Notes under the pieces: model-generated | Database searches by the model: none | Seen by the model: only the letters and a program-made list of their open reading frames with translations | What the model was told of the DNA's origin: nothing | In this document: piece by piece, positions 15,233 to 23,680 of the stretch | Position numbering within the stretch: position 1 is the first letter of the stretch | How the letters are laid out: each line of letters opens with the position of its first letter | NCBI GenBank assembly: GCA_964590515.1 | Contig: CAZPZD010000014.1 | Span: 1 to 49,718 of the forward strand | Length of the DNA stretch: 49,718 bases | DNA from: JADFRG01 sp964590515 | Lineage (GTDB): Bacteria; Chloroflexota; Anaerolineae; Anaerolineales; E44-bin32 | Reading direction: 5' to 3' | Program-made: the position numbers and the translations under genes

Positions 15233-16066
15233 CTACTCGTCGAAAAGGAAAGTGGACTCGGCGTAATAGCGGACCCGCCGCTGCTCCACCCGCTCCCGAA
15301 TCCATTCGTCCAACACCTGCCGCTTGCTCTCAAGTGGGGAACGATCAGCCAGGGTCGCCAGCGGAAAATTGACCCGCAGCGCCCGGGGGGAGATCAAGAA
15401 CCGAGTTGTTCCGCTTGGGAACAACCCGCCACTCGCCGCGACCTCAATCACGTCCCGGACTTCAAATCGTGGATAAACGATCAAGCAGCTGAGGTCGGGA
15501 TACAGTTTCACCAGCCCATTCAGGTCCTCGGCGCCCGTGCGTTCCCGGCGAAAGCCCCGCTCGCTCAGTTTGACCACCCTTCCAAGCAGCTCAACCCGCG
15601 CCCCGAGCTGCAGCTCGGGGCTCTCCAATTGCCAAACCTCTCCCCCCGGCACTACCAGATACATGAGCGACCGCCTGGCCTTCAAGGCGGCAGGAGCCCG
15701 CTCCGAGTCAGTCGGCGTCAGCCGGGCACCATTGAGGCCTCGAATGGACTCCAGCAGGGGCGCCGAACTCTCCCCGCGCAAGACATGATTCCAACTCATG
15801 ACTTCCACCCCGCTCCTGGCAATTTGCACCAAGATGTGAGGGAAACCCATTTGTTTGAAAGCCGTAGTCCGATTCGCTCCGTCCAGCACGACGTAGCGGT
15901 CCGGGTCCTGGCTGATCTGCAGAACGACCGGGGGGTTCTTTAGGAATCCCTCGGTCTGGAGCGAGCGAATCAAACGCTGCGCCCGCCGCTCCTCGGTTTC
16001 TTCGTGGGGCTGAAGCGACTCGGTCGGAACGATCTGCAGCTCCGGCAGTTCAGGGAGCTGATTCAC
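15233..16066 (-). CDS. ParB-fold free serine kinase-like protein (SerK/SbnI family)
   Basis: A 277-residue protein with a ParB/sulfiredoxin fold at the N-terminus. It lacks the helix-turn-helix of partition ParB. LQPHEE (H21, E22) corresponds to the PHE motif whose Glu is the catalytic base of Thermococcus SerK. LDGANRTTA (62-69) is in the place of DGHHR. Near the C-terminus, LFPSGTTRFLISPRALRVNFPL-like sequence (read in parts: SGTTR, then ALRVNFPL) matches the conserved SGTTRH tail of SerK/SbnI. Those enzymes phosphorylate free serine to O-phosphoserine, the substrate of a partner PLP enzyme. Here the ATG overlaps the stop of the cystathionine beta-synthase gene by four bases, so the two are coupled. 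The His-to-Ala/Asn changes in DGHHR mean activity should be tested. The family call is strong from motif order and neighbour. Confidence 0.78.
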   Translation of the reverse strand: MNQLPELPELQIVPTESLQPHEETEERRAQRLIRSLQTEGFLKNPPVVLQISQDPDRYVVLDGANRTTAFKQMGFPHILVQIARSGVEVMSWNHVLRGESSAPLLESIRGLNGARLTPTDSERAPAALKARRSLMYLVVPGGEVWQLESPELQLGARVELLGRVVKLSERGFRRERTGAEDLNGLVKLYPDLSCLIVYPRFEVRDVIEVAASGGLFPSGTTRFLISPRALRVNFPLATLADRSPLESKRQVLDEWIRERVEQRRVRYYAESTFLFDE

Positions 16067-17490
16067 CGGCTCTCCCGGGCGGCCATATAGTCGAGGGCAT
16101 CAATAACCGTTAGGATCCCGGTCGGCCGACGTGCGGGATCGACCAAGATCACCACTTTGCGGGCAACCAGCTTGGGCAGGGCCTCTTCCAGTGGGTCTGA
16201 TTCGGACGCCGTGGCCACCTCGGTATTCACCACGGGCCCGATATCCATCGCGGGCAGCCGATCGGGATCTGCGGCCAGCATGACATCCAGGAGCATGAGT
16301 TCGGTCACCAGGCCGATTAGCCGCCCTTCCCCATCCACCACCGGTATCTGTGACACCGCGTGCTTGCGCATCCGACCGATTACCTCAAGCAAGCTATCAG
16401 CCGCGGACGCGGTGACCAACGAGGGGAGGCCGCGCGATCGGCTGACTTCCCCAACCGTAGTGAGCCGGCGGTCAGGCTCCAGGAACCCATGTTCTCGCAT
16501 CCAGTCGTCGCTGAAAACTTTGGAGAGGTAGCGCGACCCGGAGTCCGGAAAGATCACCACCATTAACCGCTCGGGTCCGAGATCCCTGGCGGCTTTGACC
16601 GCCCCCGCCATCGCCGCCCCGGACGAGCCGCCGCAGAAGATCCCTTCCTCTCTGACGAGCCTTCGGGTCCAGAGGAAAGCCTCGGCGTCGTCCACCTGAA
16701 CAACCTCGTCGACCAGCCCCAAATCCAAGGTCGAGGGCACAAAGTCCTCGCCGATCCCTTCTACTTTGTAGGTGATTGCTTCCAGCCCAACCGCGCTCCC
16801 GCCCGCCCGCCACGCGTCGTAGAGCAGCGAACCGATCGGGTCGACCCCTACGATCCGAACCGTGCGTCCCTGCTCCCGCATGTATTGGGCTATTCCGGTG
16901 ATCGTGCCCCCGGTTCCCATCCCCACCACGATATCGGTGACCATTCCCCCGGTCTGATGCCAGATCTCCGGCGCGGTTGTCAGGTAGTGGCTCTCAGGGT
17001 TGACCGGATTGTGGTATTGGTCGGCCAGGACCGAATTCGGAGTCTCTGCCACCAGCCGCCGGGCCACCGAGTAGTAGGAGCGGGGATCGTCGGGCGCCAC
17101 TGCGGTCGGGGCGATCACCACCCGCGCTCCAAACGCCCGCAACAACTGAATTTTCTCTTGGCTCATTTTGTCGGGCATGACAAAGATGGCTTGATAACCC
17201 CTCAAGGCGCAGGCAATCGCCAGCCCGACACCGGTATTGCCCGAGGTGGCTTCAACCACCGTGCCGCCCGGCCGCAGCTCCCCGGATCGCTCGTAGGCCT
17301 CCAGGATCCGCAGCGCGATCCGGTCTTTTACCGAACCTCCTGGATTGAAGAACTCAAGTTTGGCGAAAACTTGGCAGCCCAGGCCGCTGGTGACCCGAGA
17401 AAGCCGGACCAAGGGCGTGTTGCCGATGGTACCCATGATGTCGTCGTACACCCGCAGGTCGCGGGCAAGCTCAGCGGGCAGATCAGCCAT
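16063..17490 (-). CDS. Cystathionine beta-synthase with C-terminal CBS-domain pair
   Basis: A 475-residue fold-type II PLP enzyme. The catalytic domain shows GNTPLVRL, KLEFFNPGGSVKDR (Schiff-base K55), TSGNTGVGLA, VGMGTGGTITG, VEGIGEDFVPSTLD and GGSSGAA. The VEGIG and SDDWM regions resemble cystathionine beta-synthase more than CysK. Residues of about 345-470 hold two CBS motifs, which in relatives bind adenosyl ligands and regulate activity. Expected reaction: serine or O-phosphoserine plus homocysteine gives cystathionine. With sulfide it may give cysteine. It is the first gene of a two-gene operon with the SerK-like kinase, which suggests that O-phosphoserine is the real substrate. The convergent gamma-lyase-like gene would finish the route to cysteine. 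The start is ATG at 17490; no strong promoter was found upstream. Confidence 0.92.
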   Translation of the reverse strand: MADLPAELARDLRVYDDIMGTIGNTPLVRLSRVTSGLGCQVFAKLEFFNPGGSVKDRIALRILEAYERSGELRPGGTVVEATSGNTGVGLAIACALRGYQAIFVMPDKMSQEKIQLLRAFGARVVIAPTAVAPDDPRSYYSVARRLVAETPNSVLADQYHNPVNPESHYLTTAPEIWHQTGGMVTDIVVGMGTGGTITGIAQYMREQGRTVRIVGVDPIGSLLYDAWRAGGSAVGLEAITYKVEGIGEDFVPSTLDLGLVDEVVQVDDAEAFLWTRRLVREEGIFCGGSSGAAMAGAVKAARDLGPERLMVVIFPDSGSRYLSKVFSDDWMREHGFLEPDRRLTTVGEVSRSRGLPSLVTASAADSLLEVIGRMRKHAVSQIPVVDGEGRLIGLVTELMLLDVMLAADPDRLPAMDIGPVVNTEVATASESDPLEEALPKLVARKVVILVDPARRPTGILTVIDALDYMAARESR

Positions 17491-17555
17491 GGCGCGCCCC
17501 GATCGGATTCAAGCGTACCATAGCTGGGAATCGGCGGCGACCAGCGTTTCCGAGT

Positions 17556-17561
17556 TACAAT
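17556..17561 (+). promoter_or_regulatory. Candidate -10 element for the M20 peptidase gene
   Basis: TACAAT followed by C, in the divergent region between the cystathionine beta-synthase gene and the M20 gene, 63 bp before the ATG. No good -35. Confidence 0.35.
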
Positions 17562-17624
17562 CTTTTCTAGCGCCAGAATTACTGCGCCTTCCCCGTGAGC
17601 GGTCCACCAACCCAAGGAGGACAG

Positions 17625-18998
17625 ATGCAGGTACCGCAGCCCGCCCTCGACTATGCGCGTCAACAGCGCAGCGCAGCTCTGGAAGATCTGAAAGTATTTC
17701 TGCGCATCCCATCGATTTCGACCCTGCCCGAGCACAAACCCGATCTGGTGCGGGCGTCCAACTGGGTGGCAGACGAGTTGAGGGCACTGGGCATGAAGTC
17801 GGTAGAGGTGCTTCCGACGGCGGGGCATCCAGTCGTGTACGGGGAGTGGCTGGAGGCGGGCGACTCGGCTCCGACGATCTTGATCTACGGGCACTACGAT
17901 GTTCAGCCGGTTGATCCGCTAAACCTCTGGAAGAGCCCCCCCTTTGAACCAGCCTTGCGGGGGGAGGACCTCTTCGCCCGGGGTGCATCAGACATGAAGG
18001 GCCAGATCGTTGCCCAACTCAAGGCCGCCGAAGCACTGGTAAAGACGTCCGGCCTGCCGCTCAACGTGAAATTCATGATCGAGGGTGAGGAGGAGATCGG
18101 CTCCCCGAACCTGGGAGCCTTCATCGAGCAGCACAGAGACAAGCTTGCCTGCGACTTTTGCCTCAATCTCGACGCGGGCGTCCTCGGACCGGACGTTCCG
18201 TCTTTGACCTTGGCCCTCCGAGGGCTGGCATACTTCGAGGTTCGGATCCAGGGACCGGCAGGTGACCTGCATTCCGGAACCTTTGGAGGCGCCGTCGAGA
18301 ATCCGGCCAACGTGCTGGCCCGCCTGATTGCCGGAATGCACGATGCGGCCGGGCGGGTGACCCTCCCCGGTTTCTACGATCTCGTCCGGCCGATGTCTGA
18401 ACGCGATCGGGCCGATCTGGCCCAACTGCCGCAGGCTGAGGCCTGGTGGATGGAGCAATCGGCGACCAAGGCGCTCGGCGGGGAGGCGGGATTTACCGCC
18501 ACCGAGCGGGCAACCTCCCGCCCGACGCTCGATGTCAACGGGCTGCTCAGCGGATTCACCGGGGCCGGTTCGAAAACCGTGCTCCCGGCCAAGGCCATGG
18601 CGAAGATCTCGACCCGGCTCGTGCCGGACCAGCGGCCGGAGCAGGTCCATGAATCTCTGATCGAGTATATGCGACGGTTTGCGCCTTCGACGGTGGATTG
18701 GGAAGTCGAGATGCTGGCCGGGGCTGTCCCTGGGATCATCGATCGCGACGCTCCGGAGGTTCAAACCGCGGCCAAAGCGCTCGAGGCGGCCTGGGGGAAG
18801 CCGGCGGTGTACAAACGAGAGGGCGGCACCGTCCCGGTCGTCGGGATGATCCAGGAATTGCTCGGGGTCAACAGCTTGCTGCTGGGATTCGGCTTACCGG
18901 ATGACAACCTGCATGCCCCGAACGAAAAATTCCACCTCCCCAATTTCTACCGCGGCATCGATACCCTAATCCGGTTCTTAGCCGCCCTTCCCGCCTGA
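17625..18998 (+). CDS. M20-family metallopeptidase (dipeptidase-like)
   Basis: A 457-residue cytoplasmic di-zinc peptidase. The start at 17625 is set by AAGGAGG five bases upstream; an ATG-led extension to 17595 would place that site inside the gene. The metal site is complete: YGHYDVQP (His, Asp), GASDMKGQ (bridging Asp), EGEEEIGS (catalytic Glu and metal Glu), NLDAG (Asp) and LHAPNEKF (His). A lid/dimerisation domain lies at about 190-340. The nearest relatives by motif are PepV/CNDP-like dipeptidases and succinyl-diaminopimelate-type hydrolases. Cleavage of short peptides is the likeliest role. It is followed after 2 bp by the DUF1385 gene, so the two are probably co-transcribed. Confidence 0.92.
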   Translation: MQVPQPALDYARQQRSAALEDLKVFLRIPSISTLPEHKPDLVRASNWVADELRALGMKSVEVLPTAGHPVVYGEWLEAGDSAPTILIYGHYDVQPVDPLNLWKSPPFEPALRGEDLFARGASDMKGQIVAQLKAAEALVKTSGLPLNVKFMIEGEEEIGSPNLGAFIEQHRDKLACDFCLNLDAGVLGPDVPSLTLALRGLAYFEVRIQGPAGDLHSGTFGGAVENPANVLARLIAGMHDAAGRVTLPGFYDLVRPMSERDRADLAQLPQAEAWWMEQSATKALGGEAGFTATERATSRPTLDVNGLLSGFTGAGSKTVLPAKAMAKISTRLVPDQRPEQVHESLIEYMRRFAPSTVDWEVEMLAGAVPGIIDRDAPEVQTAAKALEAAWGKPAVYKREGGTVPVVGMIQELLGVNSLLLGFGLPDDNLHAPNEKFHLPNFYRGIDTLIRFLAALPA

Positions 18999-19000
18999 GA

Positions 19001-19921
19001 ATGGGCGCCGACTCGACCCGCCGATCGACCTACGGGGGCCAGGCGGTGATCGAAGGGGTGATGATGCGCGGCCCGCGGGCATACAGCATTGCAGTGCGGG
19101 CTCCCGATCAATCCATTGTGGTGGAATCTTGGCCTCTCGGCCGGCTGGCTCGCAGCCGCCTGAGACGCATTCCCTTCCTGCGCGGGCTGCTGGTCCTGTG
19201 GGAGGCGTTCTCCCTGGGGGTCCGCTCCCTCACCTTCTCCGCAAACGCTCAGGCCCTCAAGCAATCCGAGCGGATCGAGGGCGCCTCGCTGACCCTTTCG
19301 CTCGCCGGCTCCCTGTTGGTTGGCACCGCCGGTTTCTTATTGCTCCCAGCCGGGGCTGCCCATCTGCTGCAGGGGTTGCTGGAATTGAGTGCATTCACGG
19401 CCAACCTTGTCGAGGGAGGCCTGCGGCTCGCTCTGCTGATCGGCTACATCTGGAGCATTGGTCGGATACCGGAGATCCGGCGGGTTTTCGGCTACCACGC
19501 GGCGGAACATATGACCATTCACGCCTTCGAGGCAGGCGACGAACTCAGCCCAGCGCGGGTCGCCCGGCATCCCAAGGAGCATCCCCGCTGCGGAACGGCC
19601 TTCCTCTTGACTCTGGCGCTGCTCTCGGTGGCGCTTTTCGCAGTGCTGGGCCCGATGTCGCTCGGTGCCCGGCTCGTCTCCCGGCTGCTGGCCGTCCCGC
19701 TGCTTGCCTCGATCGCCTACGAATACGTGCGGCTCACAGCCCGGCTGACGGAGACTGGGCTGGGGAAGATCTTGATCTGGCCCAACCTGGCACTGCAGCA
19801 CCTGACCACCCATCCGCCAGATCCGGGCATGCTGGAGGTTGCTATCCGCTGCTTCGAGGTACTGCTCGATCGGGAACGCGAGCTCGGCTCAGGGCCCTCC
19901 AGACCGGAAGCTCAAGCCTAG
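19001..19921 (+). CDS. yqhQ: DUF1385 (YqhQ-like) membrane protein
   Basis: A 306-residue membrane protein with four to five hydrophobic segments. The DUF1385 signatures are present: GGQAVIEGVMMRGP at the N-terminus, RIPFLRGLLVLWEAF, FGYHAAEHMTIHAFEAGD with three His residues as candidate metal ligands, and HPRCGTAFLL. The family is described as a putative metal-dependent enzyme of unknown reaction. It is often found next to prfA or peptide-release genes in Firmicutes and Chloroflexota; here its neighbour is the M20 peptidase 2 bp upstream. The last 4 bases overlap the convergent glutamate-synthase-like gene end, leaving no room for a terminator between them. Confidence 0.88.
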   Translation: MGADSTRRSTYGGQAVIEGVMMRGPRAYSIAVRAPDQSIVVESWPLGRLARSRLRRIPFLRGLLVLWEAFSLGVRSLTFSANAQALKQSERIEGASLTLSLAGSLLVGTAGFLLLPAGAAHLLQGLLELSAFTANLVEGGLRLALLIGYIWSIGRIPEIRRVFGYHAAEHMTIHAFEAGDELSPARVARHPKEHPRCGTAFLLTLALLSVALFAVLGPMSLGARLVSRLLAVPLLASIAYEYVRLTARLTETGLGKILIWPNLALQHLTTHPPDPGMLEVAIRCFEVLLDRERELGSGPSRPEAQA

Positions 19922-22509
19922 TGGGCCACCCAGGCCTGCTCCGGCTGCAGCGCCTTGTGGCCTGCAGGTAGGATCGCCCGGTAAACGGCTCCCGGAGCCG
20001 CTTCCCGGCCCTGGTGCTCGAGCAGGCGTGCAATTGGAATTCCGAAAAGCCGTTCGTTCACCTCCAACAGCGGGCGGACCAGCTCCCAGTATTCAGATCG
20101 AAAGTCTGCGAACCGGCCACCGTTCAGTTGATCCTCCGAGAGCTGGCGATCCGGGTCTCGGACGAAGATCGCCCCGCCGGAGGCCAAGGAAAACAGGTTG
20201 CCGCCTGGATAGGGCGAGTCAAGCTCCACCACTCTGCCCGCCGGGTCGAAACCCACCCCATTCAGCACAACGAACCCACCGCCATCCAGCGGGTCTCCGG
20301 CCATGAAGGATTCGGCCAGGTAATCCAGGCAGGTCCCGTTGATGACGACCCGTGGCTTTCCGACCGCGTTGATCAGGGGGCGCCCGGCGGCACTCCCCAT
20401 CACAAAGGCCTCCCCTCCTTTCGCCCCGTACATAAAGGTCTGGCCGACATCACCATGCACAACCAGCCGGCCTAATTTCATGATCTGCCCTAGCTGATCC
20501 TGGCCGGAGCCGTGCACCACCAGCTCTGCCCCGTCAATACCGGAAGCCAGGTAATCTCCTGAAGAACCGAAGATCTCTATTCGGACCCCCTCGGTGTCGG
20601 AGCCCAGTCCAGCGCCGACAAACCGCTGTCCGCTCGCTCCCATCAGAATAATCCGGGAGAAGCCCCGGTCGACGAGCTCTCGGACCTCCAGCGCCAAAGA
20701 ACCCTTGCCCTGCGCCGGGTAACCCTTCGCCTGCACCACGACTGGCTTGGCATCGCCGCGAGCCTGGGGCAGCGGGTTCCCCTGCTCGTGATGCACGAAT
20801 CCGTTGCCCGGGGATTCAGCCACCGTGCGGGCCCAATTCGCCAAGGCCTGATCGACGAGCGAGAGGACCGAGCTCCGGCGCAACGATCCGGTAGGATATC
20901 GACGGTCAAGCAGCAAGCTGAGCAGTTCCAGTTGGTTGCCGACGTCGAGCAGGCCGCCGGTCACCGCGGCCAGGAACCCCTGCAGTTGCGGATATCCCCA
21001 AACTGGAAGGGCCTGGGTTGCCGCCTGGAAGATCGAGGCTGCTGATCCTGCCAGCTCGATCGGAGAGTTCTCACTTGACCGGAGCGTGGCCACTCCCCGA
21101 TAAGGAACTCCGGTCTCCGAGATTTGGATCTGCCGGCCGAACTTGTCTCGGCAGCGAAGTTCGGCATCGCCGTTCGGTCCGCGCTGGACACTGAACACGA
21201 ACGCACCGCCGTCGGTGTGGCTCCCGCCGCGGGCGTTCCACACCAAGTCCGCGCGAGTCCCGAATCTGGAGTCGGAGCCGGCCAGGCTCTCGAGCGCGGC
21301 ATCAATGGCCTGTTTCTCGGAGGCCGCGAATCCGATCGAAGGCTGGCCGGGCCCGCCCTGCTGGAGGGCGAAAACTTGGGGCCGCAGCATGCTGGTGTCC
21401 GTGATCCCGATCAAGCGCGCTTCTCGTCCGCCGTCCCGGTTCGCGGCGGTCTGAGCCAGCAAGAAGAACCAGGGCCCATCCGGTGAACCATGCATGTGTG
21501 CAGCCTGAATCCACTGATAGATTCGGCGCCGCCGCTCGGGCAACTGTGCGAAGTCTCGCTCGGTGGTAGGCGCCAGGGCCTCGATCACGTACTCAAGCGG
21601 ATAGCCGAAGGTGCGGTGCAGCAGGTCGAAGACCAACACCGAGACCTCGGTATCGGTCAAGAACAAAGGCCGGATGCTGTTCTGCGCCAGGTAGGCCGAC
21701 ACCGAGGCATAGTTGGCGAAGTCCCCGTTGTGGACCAGGGCTTCGTGCAGTCCCACAAAAGGGTGAGCGCCGCCCGGATGCCACACCCGACCCTTGGTCG
21801 GATAGCGGTGGTGACCGATCCATACGTGGGCGCGCAAGCTCTCCAGGCCGTAGGCGTGAAAAACATCTTCGCCATATCCAACCAGTTTCAACGCCAGGAG
21901 GTCCTTGCCGTGCGATAACACAAACGCTCGCTTCTCACCTAACGAGGCGTAGTAACTGCTATTCAGCTTGTAGCTGTTTTGGTAAACGAACTCATCTTCC
22001 AAAGTCGGGCGATCGATCCCCTGCAGCTTGCCGAGGTCGGCTAGCTCGTCCACCCGACTGCCTTTCGGTCGCACAAAATAGATTACGACTTTGGGAGCTG
22101 GCGGGTCGAGGCTGGCAAGCACCGGAAGCAGGTGGGTGTGCTCCACTTCGAACATCGATTCGATCCGCTCCCGTTCAACTTCAGAACGGGCGCCTTCGGC
22201 AAGGTAGGCCACCGCCAGCAGATAGCAGTTAGCGAGGACCTGGGGACTGGTTCCTAACGCGGCCGGATCGATCCCTGCCAGCGCCGCGCCCCCGCCCTTT
22301 CCATTGGCGCGGTTTCGCATCTGGATTAGAGCCTGAAGCAAATGGCGGCCTTCGATTGGCACGCTGCTGGCGATCCCAATGACGCCGCAGCCTCCTTCGG
22401 CCTCTGACTTGCGGAGCGAGTGAGGGGAGTCGGCTTGGCTCGCCAGCCGGGCACGGGAGGCCAGGATCCGCTCGGCAATCGAGTGCTGGGCGAAACTAGA
22501 ATCGGCCAT
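19918..22509 (-). CDS. Class II glutamine amidotransferase fused to a GltB-type GXGXG domain
   Basis: An 863-residue glutamate-synthase-like subunit. The N-terminal part is an Ntn glutaminase: GGCGVIGIA puts the nucleophile at C41, which implies removal of a 40-residue propeptide, as in large glutamate synthases. Substrate-loop motifs such as GHHRYPTKG and ALVHNGDFANY follow. Residues of about 300-590 are a linker without FMN-barrel motifs. Residues of about 620-750 form the GXGXG beta-helix (GASGQRFVGAGLGSDTEG, VHGDVGQTFMYGAKGG, AVGKPRVVING). The FMN domain is encoded by the upstream genes. Archaeal-type and Glx/Mgs (N-methylglutamate synthase) systems have these parts as separate proteins, so this fusion is unusual. 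The start overlaps the upstream gene by 14 bp. It is the last gene of the ribozyme-led operon. Confidence 0.85.
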   Translation of the reverse strand: MADSSFAQHSIAERILASRARLASQADSPHSLRKSEAEGGCGVIGIASSVPIEGRHLLQALIQMRNRANGKGGGAALAGIDPAALGTSPQVLANCYLLAVAYLAEGARSEVERERIESMFEVEHTHLLPVLASLDPPAPKVVIYFVRPKGSRVDELADLGKLQGIDRPTLEDEFVYQNSYKLNSSYYASLGEKRAFVLSHGKDLLALKLVGYGEDVFHAYGLESLRAHVWIGHHRYPTKGRVWHPGGAHPFVGLHEALVHNGDFANYASVSAYLAQNSIRPLFLTDTEVSVLVFDLLHRTFGYPLEYVIEALAPTTERDFAQLPERRRRIYQWIQAAHMHGSPDGPWFFLLAQTAANRDGGREARLIGITDTSMLRPQVFALQQGGPGQPSIGFAASEKQAIDAALESLAGSDSRFGTRADLVWNARGGSHTDGGAFVFSVQRGPNGDAELRCRDKFGRQIQISETGVPYRGVATLRSSENSPIELAGSAASIFQAATQALPVWGYPQLQGFLAAVTGGLLDVGNQLELLSLLLDRRYPTGSLRRSSVLSLVDQALANWARTVAESPGNGFVHHEQGNPLPQARGDAKPVVVQAKGYPAQGKGSLALEVRELVDRGFSRIILMGASGQRFVGAGLGSDTEGVRIEIFGSSGDYLASGIDGAELVVHGSGQDQLGQIMKLGRLVVHGDVGQTFMYGAKGGEAFVMGSAAGRPLINAVGKPRVVINGTCLDYLAESFMAGDPLDGGGFVVLNGVGFDPAGRVVELDSPYPGGNLFSLASGGAIFVRDPDRQLSEDQLNGGRFADFRSEYWELVRPLLEVNERLFGIPIARLLEHQGREAAPGAVYRAILPAGHKALQPEQAWVAH

Positions 22510-23680
22510 CGCTCACCCCCCTTTGCTCGGCATAGCGGAGCAAATCTGTCCGACCGCGCAGCTCCCCAACCCGGCTCAATCCCAACTGCCTCAAGATCTC
22601 GCGCAGGCGGGATTGAAACGCCCCATACAGATTACTAATCCGCTCCGAGCCCCAGGCAGGATCGATGAGCAGGGAAAGCTCGGGATCGGTGGTGGTCAGG
22701 CCGAAGGGGCATCCTCGGCCGCGTTCGCAGTTCTTGCAACGGGTGCAGCCGATGGCCACCAATTCCGCGGTCCCCAAGACCGCCCCGTCCGCACCGAGGG
22801 CGATCGCTTTGGCGATGTCGTCGGCGGTTCGCAATCCGCCGCTCGCCAGCACCACAATCTCGTCCCGCACGCCCTCCGCCGACAGGTAGCGATGTACCTT
22901 GGGGATCGCGAACTCCACCGGCATGGCGATGTTCTTCTTGGCGATCTCCGGGGCGGCTCCGGTGCCACCGTACGACCCGTCAACCTGCAGGATATGCGCC
23001 CCGGCGTAATAACTCCCCACCGCCACCATGTCGATATCGGTCGGAGTTGAGACCTTGACCACGATCAGGGCNNNNNNNNNNNNNNNNNNNNNNNNNNNNN
23101 NNNNNNNNNNNNNNNNNNNNNNNNNNNNNNNNNNNNNNNNNNNNNNNNNNNNNNNNNNNNNNNNNNNNNNNACGCCAAACAGCCCGGTGGCGATCTGAGT
23201 GATGACATGCCGACGGTACGGGACCAGCGAGTCAGGGTAGCCGCCTTCGCCGGTGGAGGTGAAAGTGTCCCAGCGCTCGGCCGCCATGGCCCGCGACAGC
23301 ATCACTTGCTCGCTGACCGAGCCGTAGGACATCCCGGCGCCGTACCACGGGATCGGGATGCGGATCCTCGGGTCGTACGGACGGCGGTTGAGTTCGAGCG
23401 AGGTGTCGATCGGCGCGTCGGCCGGGAGCCAGGCCTCTTCAGGGAGGGAGACGAAGGTCAGAGAGTCAAACCCGCCTCCCGACCGCCCGACCCGATGTTC
23501 GCGGCCGCCGGGGGCCTGGCCCTCCGCCTGGAGCCAGGTCGAGAGGATCAGATCCTCCGTCCAGCGGCGGTCGCCCAGGGCCGGCGGCGGATCGGCGGCC
23601 CGCGGCCACTGAGCGAATCCGTGCCGCAGCCCCTCGGTATGCTTGGCGGTTACCCGTTCGAAAAAGTCAGGGCGCGCCAT
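22496..23680 (-). CDS. FMN-binding glutamate synthase-like subunit, interrupted by an assembly gap
   Basis: The FMN-barrel (glutamate synthase central) subunit. The ATG at 23680 is preferred; it overlaps the upstream stop by 14 bp, the same overlap as at the next junction. Upstream of the gap: WYGAGMSYGSVSEQ and TGEGGYPDSL. Downstream: ALIVVKVSTPTDIDMVAVGSYYAGA, DGSYGGTGAAPEIAKKN (FMN phosphate site), ASGGLRTADDIAKAIALGAD and then CTRCKNCERGRGC, the C-x5-C-type [3Fe-4S] cluster of this family. A run of 100 N bases (23072-23171) removes the middle, including the expected G-A-K-P-G segment. In relatives that interval is about 70-85 residues, so the true gene is likely longer than drawn. It would reduce 2-oxoglutarate plus ammonia channelled from the amidotransferase. 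Confidence 0.82.
   Translation of the reverse strand: MARPDFFERVTAKHTEGLRHGFAQWPRAADPPPALGDRRWTEDLILSTWLQAEGQAPGGREHRVGRSGGGFDSLTFVSLPEEAWLPADAPIDTSLELNRRPYDPRIRIPIPWYGAGMSYGSVSEQVMLSRAMAAERWDTFTSTGEGGYPDSLVPYRRHVITQIATGLFGXXXXXXXXXXXXXXXXXXXXXXXXXXXXXXXXXXALIVVKVSTPTDIDMVAVGSYYAGAHILQVDGSYGGTGAAPEIAKKNIAMPVEFAIPKVHRYLSAEGVRDEIVVLASGGLRTADDIAKAIALGADGAVLGTAELVAIGCTRCKNCERGRGCPFGLTTTDPELSLLIDPAWGSERISNLYGAFQSRLREILRQLGLSRVGELRGRTDLLRYAEQRGVSDGRF
23072..23171. other. Assembly gap of exactly 100 N
   Basis: Run of 100 N bases inside the FMN subunit gene. The round number is typical of a nominal scaffold gap, so the true distance is unknown. Confidence 0.99.

Noticed and set aside
15233..16066. 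Chromosome partition protein ParB
   Set aside because: The ParB-fold N-terminus is present but the helix-turn-helix is not; SGTTR and the adjacent PLP enzyme fit a serine kinase, and no parA or parS is seen.
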